Assembly: GCA_001247695.2 (NCBI GenBank)
Contig: LGRX02027176.1
Span: 1-24,963 of the forward strand
DNA length: 24,963 nt
Reading direction: 5' to 3'
Origin: Cymbomonas tetramitiformis
Lineage: Eukaryota > Chlorophyta > Pyramimonadophyceae > Pyramimonadales > Pyramimonadaceae
Shown: positions 18,090 through 24,963 of the stretch, one piece after another
Numbering within the stretch: the first letter of the stretch is position 1
Layout: each line of letters begins with the position of its first letter
The notes under the pieces: model-generated
The model's database searches: none
Seen by the model: only the letters and a program-made list of their open reading frames with translations
What the model was told of the DNA's origin: nothing
Translations under genes and position numbers: made by a program

Positions 18090-18893
18090 TCAAGCAAAAA
18101 GGGAACCATCGCTTGCCATATCATAGTCTTCCATTTGTTTGCTCTTTTCGGCGTTGGAGGTGGATTCTTCTTCCGAGTCGCTGGGGCAGCTGAATTCACT
18201 TTCTTCCTCCGCAGTTTTGTTTTTCATTCTGGCAATAATGGTTTCATACTGTCTGTCTGAGATGTAATCATAGTGTGAGTTGATATCACTAACTGTAGCA
18301 AGGACAGAAGAGGGCGGGTCCATATGGTCATTATATTCAAAAATAGAACCTGCTGGAATTAGGATGCAACCGTCATTGGTGATACTATATTCAAAGTCGT
18401 ATTGAAGACTGTTGGTACCTTTGATTCTGACAAAGACATTAGGGTTTATGGCATTGTTACTGTATTCTGTATATTGTATTGACATGGCCTCTAAGTCAAT
18501 ATAGGTAATGTGAATAAGAGAGATGGAATTTCGGTCACCATTCCCTTTCCAATGAAATTCACCCGTGTCGGGGGGTACTATGTTGTCTCTATATTGTTTT
18601 TTGACATATCTAGCCTGTGGGTCCAAATCTACGGGGTTTTGAAGCATTTCCTTTTCGATTTCGGTTAGCCATCCAGGGGGTCTACTGCCATTCAGCCTGA
18701 AAAAACATTTACTTTCTTGCCAGTTTTTTAACATTCCACCGCAAGGAGTTAGAAAGGAACCTGTGTGCTTGAGGTTGTATTTTTGTATTGCGGAGGTAAC
18801 ATTCCTCGACATGTAGAGTTGTCTGGGAAGGGTGGTGATTAATGTATTTTCACCCGCTTCATTTTCAGGGTAATTTTTAGAGTCAATAGCGTA
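18090..18893 (-). CDS. Retrotransposon segment between RT and RNase H
   Basis: This segment lies in the same frame as the RT segment before it and the RNase H segment after it, bounded on both sides by TGA codons (18894-18896 and 18090-18092). Most of it is a linker without a recognised domain. Near the end is an acidic serine-rich stretch (EEESEFSCPSDSEEES). It finishes DMASDGSLFA, whose DGS carries the first catalytic aspartate of RNase H. The second TGA therefore cuts the RNase H domain just after its first beta strand. Confidence 0.8.
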   Translation of the reverse strand, partial: YAIDSKNYPENEAGENTLITTLPRQLYMSRNVTSAIQKYNLKHTGSFLTPCGGMLKNWQESKCFFRLNGSRPPGWLTEIEKEMLQNPVDLDPQARYVKKQYRDNIVPPDTGEFHWKGNGDRNSISLIHITYIDLEAMSIQYTEYSNNAINPNVFVRIKGTNSLQYDFEYSITNDGCILIPAGSIFEYNDHMDPPSSVLATVSDINSHYDYISDRQYETIIARMKNKTAEEESEFSCPSDSEEESTSNAEKSKQMEDYDMASDGSLFA

Positions 18894-20783
18894 TCAAAGT
18901 TTTGCCATAATGTGACCTGTACGCCTAAACCAGTTAAAACGTTTGTCTTTAGTATGGCTGTAGGTTGCATAGTGCGATAAGGGGAAACCCGATATAACAT
19001 TTTTACCCATTTCGTTGTTCATGTTTTGAATTATTATTTTAAGCCATAGATTGCTATTTCTACGGTATAGTGAGATGAGGTGGGGATCAGTGATACGGTC
19101 CGTGTGGTTGTGTTGCCAATATTCGTGTTCATCCGCAGAACACAGGGTGTTCATAGTTTCGGTGATACACGACGCGGTTACAACATCAAAGACACTATCA
19201 ATGCCGTACCCGCCTTGGCAGACTGCTGTCCAGATTATTTGGTGATTGGTGTCAACTGGGCAAGCCAGATATTTAATTATAAACGAAGCTATCATTTTGT
19301 CTAATTCAATTGCGACATTCTTTGAGGAGGTGGCAATTGCTGAGGTAACTTTAAGGGGGTATGCCATCCTCGGAACTACAACCGCATTTATAACATATCT
19401 TAGCTGGTGTAGAGTCATGTGTTGCCGTTGGATGGATGTGAGAGTAGATTTAAGTCTGTCGATAAGGATTTCCGCCTGTTTGTCCCATTCCCCATTTAGT
19501 GCAAACCATACTCCGAGATATCTGTTTACCTCTTTGCTGTTGGAGAAATCGAGGAATTCTGGTGACTCAGGGGGTATCCATTTCGAATCAATGGAAGGAC
19601 TTGGGTCATTTGTATTGGGCTCCAGGTGACCCCCTGAGATGAGTAAATCATCGGACAGGTCATATCGCGTTACTGTTTTGCCCTGAGGTTTAATGCGCTT
19701 TCTGTAAGAGTATTTGGATTTCTTAACATTGATGGGAATACCAATGAAGCTCATAAATTCATTAACTACACCTAGCATGTCTTGAACTTCGTCTTTAGTT
19801 TTCCCCACGAGAATGATGTCATCACAAAAGAACCGTGCGAAGATATTCAAAGTGGTGTCCTTTTCTAATAGGTTTTGGGAGGGAGGAATAACATTATTTC
19901 CTGGTTTGTCTGGTCTATGGCGTTCCGAGTTCAGTTCATATCCATATGTGGATCCTGTCGGGTTTACACCGTTTGCTCTTTTTGCTAACCAAATTGCCAG
20001 AATGTCCATAATGGCTACAAACCTAAGTGGGCTCAAAACTTCTCCCTGAGGGACTCCACATTCTAGGGACCATTCATCCGTGAGGCCTTCTTCAGTGAGT
20101 ACCATTCTAGAAGCATCATTGGTAATGTCTGAGATGATGTTGATTATTTGTGATGGGAGTCCCAGCTTTCTCGGCGCTAAATTGCTCATCCAGAATTCAG
20201 CTCTGTCAAATGCTTGTTTGAGGTCCAGGTAAACTACGTGAAGGTCTTTGTCGTATCTATTGGCATCCGAAATTACTTCATTCAGAATTTGAAGTGAGTC
20301 ATCTATGTTTTTATTCGGAAGAAACGCATCTTGAATGGGAAAGAGAATGGGGTGAGTGTTAAGAATTGTTTTGAGACGGTTAGCAATTATTGTGTTAAAT
20401 AGTTTAAGACCCGTTTCCAACATTGTGAGGGGTCTAGAGTTATCTATTGTACATGGTGCAGAGGGATTTTTAGGGATTGGAAGGATGACTCCAGATTTTG
20501 CACTCTTTGGAAATTTCCCAGTTATAAGGATGTGGTTAAAAAGTGAGACAGTAACCTCTTGAAAATTTTCTGGGCCCTTGATCCACTGCGAGTATCTCAT
20601 TCCTGAGGGTCCTGGTGCTGAGGAGATACCACAGTCCGAGTATGCTTGTTGGAGTTCTTTGTGCGTGATTTCTGTCAGTAGTCTAGCAGCGGCCGTATCG
20701 GGGATTTTGGGGCTGTCCTTTAGAATGTCAGTGAGCCACTGTGGGAGTTCATCTGGCTCATTCGGGTTAGTAGAAAATAGTTT
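18894..20783 (-). CDS. Retrotransposon reverse transcriptase segment
   Basis: The frame is open from 20783 to the TGA at 18894. Motifs in order: APGPSGMRYSQW (early RT block), SGVILPIPKNP, NSRPLTML, motif A VVYLDLKQAFDR, motif B GVPQGEVLSPLRF, motif C RFFCDDIILVG, motif D GIPINVKKSKYSY, and RYLGVWFALNGEWDKQ. Counted from the Met at 20600, which is internal to the domain, the catalytic aspartates are D126 and D260-D261. The usual (Y/F)ADD of motif C is FCDD here. The enzyme copies element RNA at a nicked target. The thumb region and the linker to RNase H follow. All three catalytic aspartates are intact. Confidence 0.95.
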   Translation of the reverse strand, partial: KLFSTNPNEPDELPQWLTDILKDSPKIPDTAAARLLTEITHKELQQAYSDCGISSAPGPSGMRYSQWIKGPENFQEVTVSLFNHILITGKFPKSAKSGVILPIPKNPSAPCTIDNSRPLTMLETGLKLFNTIIANRLKTILNTHPILFPIQDAFLPNKNIDDSLQILNEVISDANRYDKDLHVVYLDLKQAFDRAEFWMSNLAPRKLGLPSQIINIISDITNDASRMVLTEEGLTDEWSLECGVPQGEVLSPLRFVAIMDILAIWLAKRANGVNPTGSTYGYELNSERHRPDKPGNNVIPPSQNLLEKDTTLNIFARFFCDDIILVGKTKDEVQDMLGVVNEFMSFIGIPINVKKSKYSYRKRIKPQGKTVTRYDLSDDLLISGGHLEPNTNDPSPSIDSKWIPPESPEFLDFSNSKEVNRYLGVWFALNGEWDKQAEILIDRLKSTLTSIQRQHMTLHQLRYVINAVVVPRMAYPLKVTSAIATSSKNVAIELDKMIASFIIKYLACPVDTNHQIIWTAVCQGGYGIDSVFDVVTASCITETMNTLCSADEHEYWQHNHTDRITDPHLISLYRRNSNLWLKIIIQNMNNEMGKNVISGFPLSHYATYSHTKDKRFNWFRRTGHIMAKL

Positions 20784-22543
20784 TTATTTTTGTATTCATC
20801 TAGTGTTGTGTTTAGTCTTTCTGTCTTTATCTCAGGTATCTTTCCATCACTACCTGGGGTAGCGGCTGCACCTTTTTCAGTAGGTTTCATCTTTCCCATG
20901 ACTGTGTCTAGAAACCTCGAAAGGTTAGTTGAGAAAAGATGCTGCAAGGCTTCCTTTTCTCGGAGATTGCGTCGTTCAATGTCAGTGTCTCTGCTTTTCT
21001 GAAAAGCATTTCTGATTATTACATAATTTTCATGCAGACGTGATCCCCATGTGGCTGCCGTTTCATTGTGTTTGGGTTTGAGCGAGGCAAAAGGTAGCGT
21101 GCGGGCAGCCTTTTTGGCTTGCTTAGGAATGTTGCTTGCATGAGTTCTCGTGTCCAAATATTTGATGATGCGGCGTACTGTGTTTAGCCATTTGTATATG
21201 TAGTTAGATACTGCTGATGGTTTTTCAGACCTCCCAGCTATGTTCAGATTCTTGGTGCCAAAGGCGTCACTTGCCGCCTGATGTGCCAATTTGTGCAGGG
21301 TATCCCATGTCGCGTCAGGGTGCATTTCCTTGAGGCCAGTGTCGCCGTTTCTAGTTGCTTCCGATCCATTTTCCATTTCGAGTGTGTTATGTAGTCTTTC
21401 AGTGTAAGACACCCAGCCTGTAGCGTATTGGAATAAATGGGCGGTGCAATCTATTTTTTCCGAATGCATCTCAGATCCGTACAGGTTCCAGAATTTTGCA
21501 GGCATATGGGGTTGTAGGAGAATATTCCAGCTGGTCATGTGCTCATCTGTGTTTGATTTCGTGATTTTCTTAACTTCCAGTGAGCTGAATGACAGGTGTC
21601 GTTTGAGATAGGCATTAACATCTTTCTTATTTAAAAGGTGAGGCGAACCTATATGCCAGATGTTATCTTTGTCGTTATGGCCTAAGTTGAGACCACCTTC
21701 CGGCATCCCCTTTCCTCTAGAGAGTAGGTGAGCTGCATGCCATGGGCTATTAAGGTGAATCCACCATTCCTTGGGTTTGTTGTGCCATTTTATACATTGT
21801 TCTATATTGTCTGCCTCTTTATTTTTAGCTATGAGCTTACTCACTGTAATGGGGCTGCCGTCGATATTATCCCGTTTAAGATCAAGATCAGTGGTGTCAC
21901 CCTTAATGGTGCTGATAGCGGTTCTAGCTTTGTTTTTATTGATGCACGCGTGCACAAGTTCGTTTGTGCTGTATCCGTTTGCTTCGAGAAGTCCTACAAT
22001 ATCTTTCCTGTTTATTTTCCTTTTTGTACCCTTATTTTTGTTTGTCATTCTAATTGGGTACCCTGGGTACTCATCATGTGTGGTTTCCTTGGCACCATTA
22101 AATCTAGGTGTTGGCAAAGTTGTATCGGTGGAAATCTGCGATTTGGTGTCGATGTTAGGGAGCTTAAATTCAGCCCATACTATCCCGTGGTCGGAGATGA
22201 TATAAGGGTTTTCCTCCGTCCATCCTGTTTTAACGGTCATTTCTGCCATAGCTGTGTTGGCCATGATATGGGTGAGTTTTGCTTTTGAGTTTTTGGATAT
22301 GACATGTGTGAAAATTTCCGTGTTTGGATTTCGGTCCATTATCAGTTCATTGAGTGAGCATCTGTCATTGTTGAAATAGGTTAAAAGATGCTTATTCTTT
22401 TCGACATGTTCTTGATACGACATGTAATTTCCACCTGACACCCGCTGATTTGGGGTAATGGTGCAGTTTTTGTCACCTATCTCTACGTAGGCCTTTTTTT
22501 GGATTATTCCCTGCCCTACCTGCCCAGTCAGTAAGTGTGTCAT
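20720..22543 (-). CDS. Retrotransposon segment: C-terminal APE endonuclease and linker to RT
   Basis: Useful sequence starts near 22494, where the previous frame is shifted at an A7 run. VEIGDKN supplies the GD.N element of the APE fold, and IISDHGIVW the conserved SDH (S117, D118, H119 counted from 22543). The rest, about 450 residues, is a charged, partly helical linker without a recognised domain, including RRIIKYLDTRTHASNIPKQAKKAA-like basic stretches. The frame leaves the RT frame near 20781-20785, where an A5 run appears to lack one base. The reading after that in this frame, to the stop at 20720, is not native. Confidence 0.85.
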   Translation of the reverse strand: MTHLLTGQVGQGIIQKKAYVEIGDKNCTITPNQRVSGGNYMSYQEHVEKNKHLLTYFNNDRCSLNELIMDRNPNTEIFTHVISKNSKAKLTHIMANTAMAEMTVKTGWTEENPYIISDHGIVWAEFKLPNIDTKSQISTDTTLPTPRFNGAKETTHDEYPGYPIRMTNKNKGTKRKINRKDIVGLLEANGYSTNELVHACINKNKARTAISTIKGDTTDLDLKRDNIDGSPITVSKLIAKNKEADNIEQCIKWHNKPKEWWIHLNSPWHAAHLLSRGKGMPEGGLNLGHNDKDNIWHIGSPHLLNKKDVNAYLKRHLSFSSLEVKKITKSNTDEHMTSWNILLQPHMPAKFWNLYGSEMHSEKIDCTAHLFQYATGWVSYTERLHNTLEMENGSEATRNGDTGLKEMHPDATWDTLHKLAHQAASDAFGTKNLNIAGRSEKPSAVSNYIYKWLNTVRRIIKYLDTRTHASNIPKQAKKAARTLPFASLKPKHNETAATWGSRLHENYVIIRNAFQKSRDTDIERRNLREKEALQHLFSTNLSRFLDTVMGKMKPTEKGAAATPGSDGKIPEIKTERLNTTLDEYKNKNYFLLTRMSQMNSHSGSLTF

Positions 22544-24963
22544 ATAATTCCACTTGTTCCTCTACTAGTGTAGCATCATTCATATAACCGCTGGCTATGT
22601 AGAGCTCAAAACCATTATTTCCTGAAAATTTGGTCATTACTGCTCTCTTTGCATCTCCATCGATTGTGGTGACCGAGGTGGATAGTGGCAAACTCTTCGG
22701 ATTCCATAGGATCATGGAACCAATGGAAGCTCTCTCATTTACATGAGACGTGCGAAATTGGATTCCTTTTTGTGTCATTAGAGTTTTGATTAATGCAAGG
22801 TTTTCAGTATTTACCTTGGTTTCTGATATACATATTATATCAGCCCGTCCGTCGATTAAAAGATTGCAGATTGTTTCTAACTTGATTAAACTGTCTTTAT
22901 CTTCTTTGTGGTGTCGGAGGCCTCTCATATTCATACCCATTATAATCAAATTGTTAGAGTGTTGTGCTAGTTGTAGTTTAGTGAGTCGGTCTATTTCTTC
23001 TGACTGTCTCATGGCGTTTTTGTGTTTTGCTTTTTGTAGTATGCATCTGCCATCTGCGTCATAAATGTTCTCTATATCAAAGATTTTGTTTGTGCATTTG
23101 GTTTTACGGATTATTCTCTTTTGTTTATGAGAGTGTTTCCTGCGGTATCCATATGTGCGGGGTTCACAGAAAGGCCTTCCTTTGCCTGAGGTGAGGTGAT
23201 TATAAGCAGTGTGAATGGATTTACAGTCTTTGTGCTCAGAATTTGGCTTTGTTGGATGTGCATCAATTTTCGGAAGGTGAGTTCTCAGTGATTGTCGTAT
23301 GGTCGAAATGGCTTTGTTATTTTCGTGTTTGATTATCCTGGCTTCTCTGCCCGTTTGTGGTAGAATTCTAATGTTTAGGTTTTCAAGTTCGTATAGTAGG
23401 TCTCTGTTCAATTGTGCTGCTGAGAAGAATTTAGTGTTGTGCAGGATGTGACAGACTTTGTGGGCTAGTGTAAAATTGAAAACCCCCATGTTATTCGGGT
23501 GTACTCCCAGTTTCAAGGTTATGCGGTGCACCCTCAGGTCTTGAGGAAAAAGTGTGGAAATGTCTTTCTGGTGTTTGTTGTCAGGGATATCAAACTCACA
23601 GTGAATAATTTGTCTTTCTGGAATGATGTGGACTGCAGTTGACCATATGTCCTTAGCCACAAGAAGATGAATTTGAATGTTGGTGTTATCCGTGTTCGAG
23701 GTGTGATGATATTTCCTATGCGATTCGATGGCTTCTGAAACTATTGTTTCATTAGTGGTGTGTGTCTTCCATTTCAGTCTGAAAGTTTCTATCAGAGTTT
23801 CTATCTGCTTTTTAGTTGTGGCACCTCTGCGTGTGAGGATGTGGTGGGGAGGTAAGGTCATATTAGGGCCGCTGATTGCGGCGTCATTTCCAGCGTGCTC
23901 CAAGTGTTTGAGCTCCGATGTGTTGCGGGTATTCTTTACCTGCAGCCCTATTTCTTCCCTCATTTCTAATCGGTATTTATGTATTTCCTTTTGCATCGTT
24001 TTGTTGCCATACTCCCCAATATATAAATCAAATTTTAGGTACTCGAAAAATGAGGTCTGGTGCAAGCCTCTGTTCCATTGTGCCCATCTGAAGGCGGTTT
24101 TTGCTACCCATGTGCCACAGTTGTATGTATCTGTTTGAAATGTTTCCTTGCTAGTGGCGGTTGTGAATTCATTATATTCTGTAATGGTTATGAAATTTTT
24201 TAACCAGGTTTTGAGTGCTGCCTCAATCATATTAATGGTTTCTCTTTCAGCTTTATCTCCAAAGGGATCATATATGTAAGCTTCTATTTTCCCAGGTGAT
24301 GATGAGCGAATCATTATGAGACGCCAATGTATGTTGTCACACACGCCTATTTGTGTGTGGCCATATTTCTTGAGTCTGCTATTAATGAGTTGTGTGAGTT
24401 TTTGGGCCTCCCCTGTCATCTTGAGCATCATGTCTGTAAGGTCCATAGGGGCTATGGTACTCGGGTCCCGTATTTTCATTGCATCACCAACATGAGTTGC
24501 ATTTAACCACCCCTTTTCTGAAAGGAGTGATTCCGTGGCCATTGTGGTTTCAACTACTGCGTTATCTTCGGTGCTTGCTCCACCGCTTAACAGCTGCTCG
24601 GGTTCCGAAATATTATATTGTTTAGTATCGTTATCCTTCTTGTGGTGGGTTTTATATTTCATTATTCTTGAAGGTAAATTCATTTTGGGTTTCTTTGCAG
24701 TTTGAGTCCATGTTCTCTCCCAAAGCCATGCCGTTTTGGGGTTTCGAATCATGTATTTCAAGGCGCTCTTACTTATCCCTTTGCAAGCCTTAGGTCTCTT
24801 GTGGGCTAGGTGTATTATGACTCTGGGTCCCGGGAAATATTTTTTAGGGTTCAACTTCATTCTGCTGAGTTCCGCCATTATATGAAGAAGCATGATAGTG
24901 GGCCCGTAAGTGGTTGTTTGCATTTCCGCTCGTGTTTTAATAATATTTTCCTCACATCTCAAG
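22473..24963 (-). CDS. Retrotransposon segment: Ulp1/C48 cysteine protease and N-terminal APE endonuclease (partial)
   Basis: The frame is open to the window edge, so the N terminus is missing. Counted from 24962, a C48 (Ulp1/SUMO protease-like) domain spans about 150-290. It has GWLN (151-154), H212-W213, D232 (YDPFGD), Q276 and C282 (QTDTYNCGTWV), the full His-Asp-Gln-Cys set. It may process the polyprotein or act on SUMO-like host proteins; the sequence does not say which. Residues 370-600 are unassigned, followed by a basic region (YRRKHSHKQKRIIRK). From about 670 the APE endonuclease begins: N678 (IIMGMNMRGLR), E714 (IICISETK), Y793. The frame breaks at the A7 run 22494-22500 and ends at TGA 22473. 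Confidence 0.9.
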   Translation of the reverse strand, partial: LRCEENIIKTRAEMQTTTYGPTIMLLHIMAELSRMKLNPKKYFPGPRVIIHLAHKRPKACKGISKSALKYMIRNPKTAWLWERTWTQTAKKPKMNLPSRIMKYKTHHKKDNDTKQYNISEPEQLLSGGASTEDNAVVETTMATESLLSEKGWLNATHVGDAMKIRDPSTIAPMDLTDMMLKMTGEAQKLTQLINSRLKKYGHTQIGVCDNIHWRLIMIRSSSPGKIEAYIYDPFGDKAERETINMIEAALKTWLKNFITITEYNEFTTATSKETFQTDTYNCGTWVAKTAFRWAQWNRGLHQTSFFEYLKFDLYIGEYGNKTMQKEIHKYRLEMREEIGLQVKNTRNTSELKHLEHAGNDAAISGPNMTLPPHHILTRRGATTKKQIETLIETFRLKWKTHTTNETIVSEAIESHRKYHHTSNTDNTNIQIHLLVAKDIWSTAVHIIPERQIIHCEFDIPDNKHQKDISTLFPQDLRVHRITLKLGVHPNNMGVFNFTLAHKVCHILHNTKFFSAAQLNRDLLYELENLNIRILPQTGREARIIKHENNKAISTIRQSLRTHLPKIDAHPTKPNSEHKDCKSIHTAYNHLTSGKGRPFCEPRTYGYRRKHSHKQKRIIRKTKCTNKIFDIENIYDADGRCILQKAKHKNAMRQSEEIDRLTKLQLAQHSNNLIIMGMNMRGLRHHKEDKDSLIKLETICNLLIDGRADIICISETKVNTENLALIKTLMTQKGIQFRTSHVNERASIGSMILWNPKSLPLSTSVTTIDGDAKRAVMTKFSGNNGFELYIASGYMNDATLVEEQVELYDTLTDWAGRAGNNPKKGLRRDR

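Larger units (their letters stand above)
15241..24963 (-). mobile_element. Non-LTR retrotransposon, Dualen/RandI-like, with a methyltransferase-like C terminus
   Basis: The element is read on the minus strand and continues past the window edge, so the 5' end is missing. Sense order: Ulp1/C48 cysteine protease, APE endonuclease, reverse transcriptase, RNase H, CCHC zinc motif, NPPF methyltransferase-like domain, a 0.4-kb 3' UTR and an (ATT)7 tail. Dualen elements are known to carry APE, RT, RNase H, a cysteine protease and a restriction-like endonuclease, so this is the closest named group. The restriction-like endonuclease was not seen here. The frame is interrupted by three one-base shifts at A-runs and two in-frame TGA codons. 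Otherwise the coding sequence is continuous, which suggests a recent insertion. Confidence 0.95.

Noticed and set aside
18090..18896. A variant genetic code with TGA as tryptophan
   Set aside because: The kinase gene ends with TGA, followed shortly by another TGA, and TGG is used freely for tryptophan. Point mutation is simpler.
21728..22288. Plus-strand open frames encoding hydrophobic peptides
   Set aside because: They are antisense to the retrotransposon; the A-rich sense strand gives F/L/V-rich shadows.

Overview
This window reads as nuclear DNA of a eukaryotic microbe, most likely an alga. Short GT-AG introns interrupt the candidate genes on the left, with donors such as GTAAGC, GTGAGT and GTGCGT. 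A TGTAA poly(A)-type signal follows one stop codon. A very large hybrid histidine kinase is present, and the right 40% is a non-LTR retrotransposon whose domain order resembles the Dualen/RandI group first described in Chlamydomonas. The green-algal assignment is an inference from these traits, not a match to a named species. No rRNA, tRNA or CRISPR array was recognised.

Layout. Positions 1-1892 hold a short tandem repeat, the probable 3' part of one spliced gene (to 562), and a small spliced gene encoding a probable secreted protein (769-1816). Positions 1893-4560 show nothing I can call. Positions 4560-6169 contain intron-like signals and a tentative spliced gene whose reading frame I cannot fix. 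Positions 6592-13680 (minus strand) are one uninterrupted ORF of about 2362 codons. It encodes PAS, HisKA_2-type kinase and receiver, then two near-identical multi-pass membrane units plus a shortened third, then a second PAS, kinase-like region and receiver. Its transmitter has the parts of a membrane-coupled two-component phosphorelay, but the second ATP-binding region looks degenerate.

Positions 14101-14670 are a 570-bp MITE-like element with 43-bp terminal inverted repeats, a TTA target duplication and dense CAGTAC motifs. Next come a 43-bp direct repeat bracketing a 0.45-kb insert and an ACCTT microsatellite. From 15241 to the window edge, in minus orientation, lies a retrotransposon over 9.7 kb long with an (ATT)7 3' tail. 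Its sense order is Ulp1/C48 protease, APE endonuclease, reverse transcriptase, RNase H, CCHC zinc motif, and a C-terminal domain with an NPPF motif. That last domain looks like a DNA/RNA N6-adenine methyltransferase and sits where Dualen elements carry a restriction-like endonuclease. The reading frame is broken by three single-base shifts at A-runs and two in-frame TGA codons, so the copy is either young and slightly decayed or affected by sequencing errors.

The most notable items are the retrotransposon-borne methyltransferase-like domain and the double hybrid kinase with recently homogenised membrane repeats.
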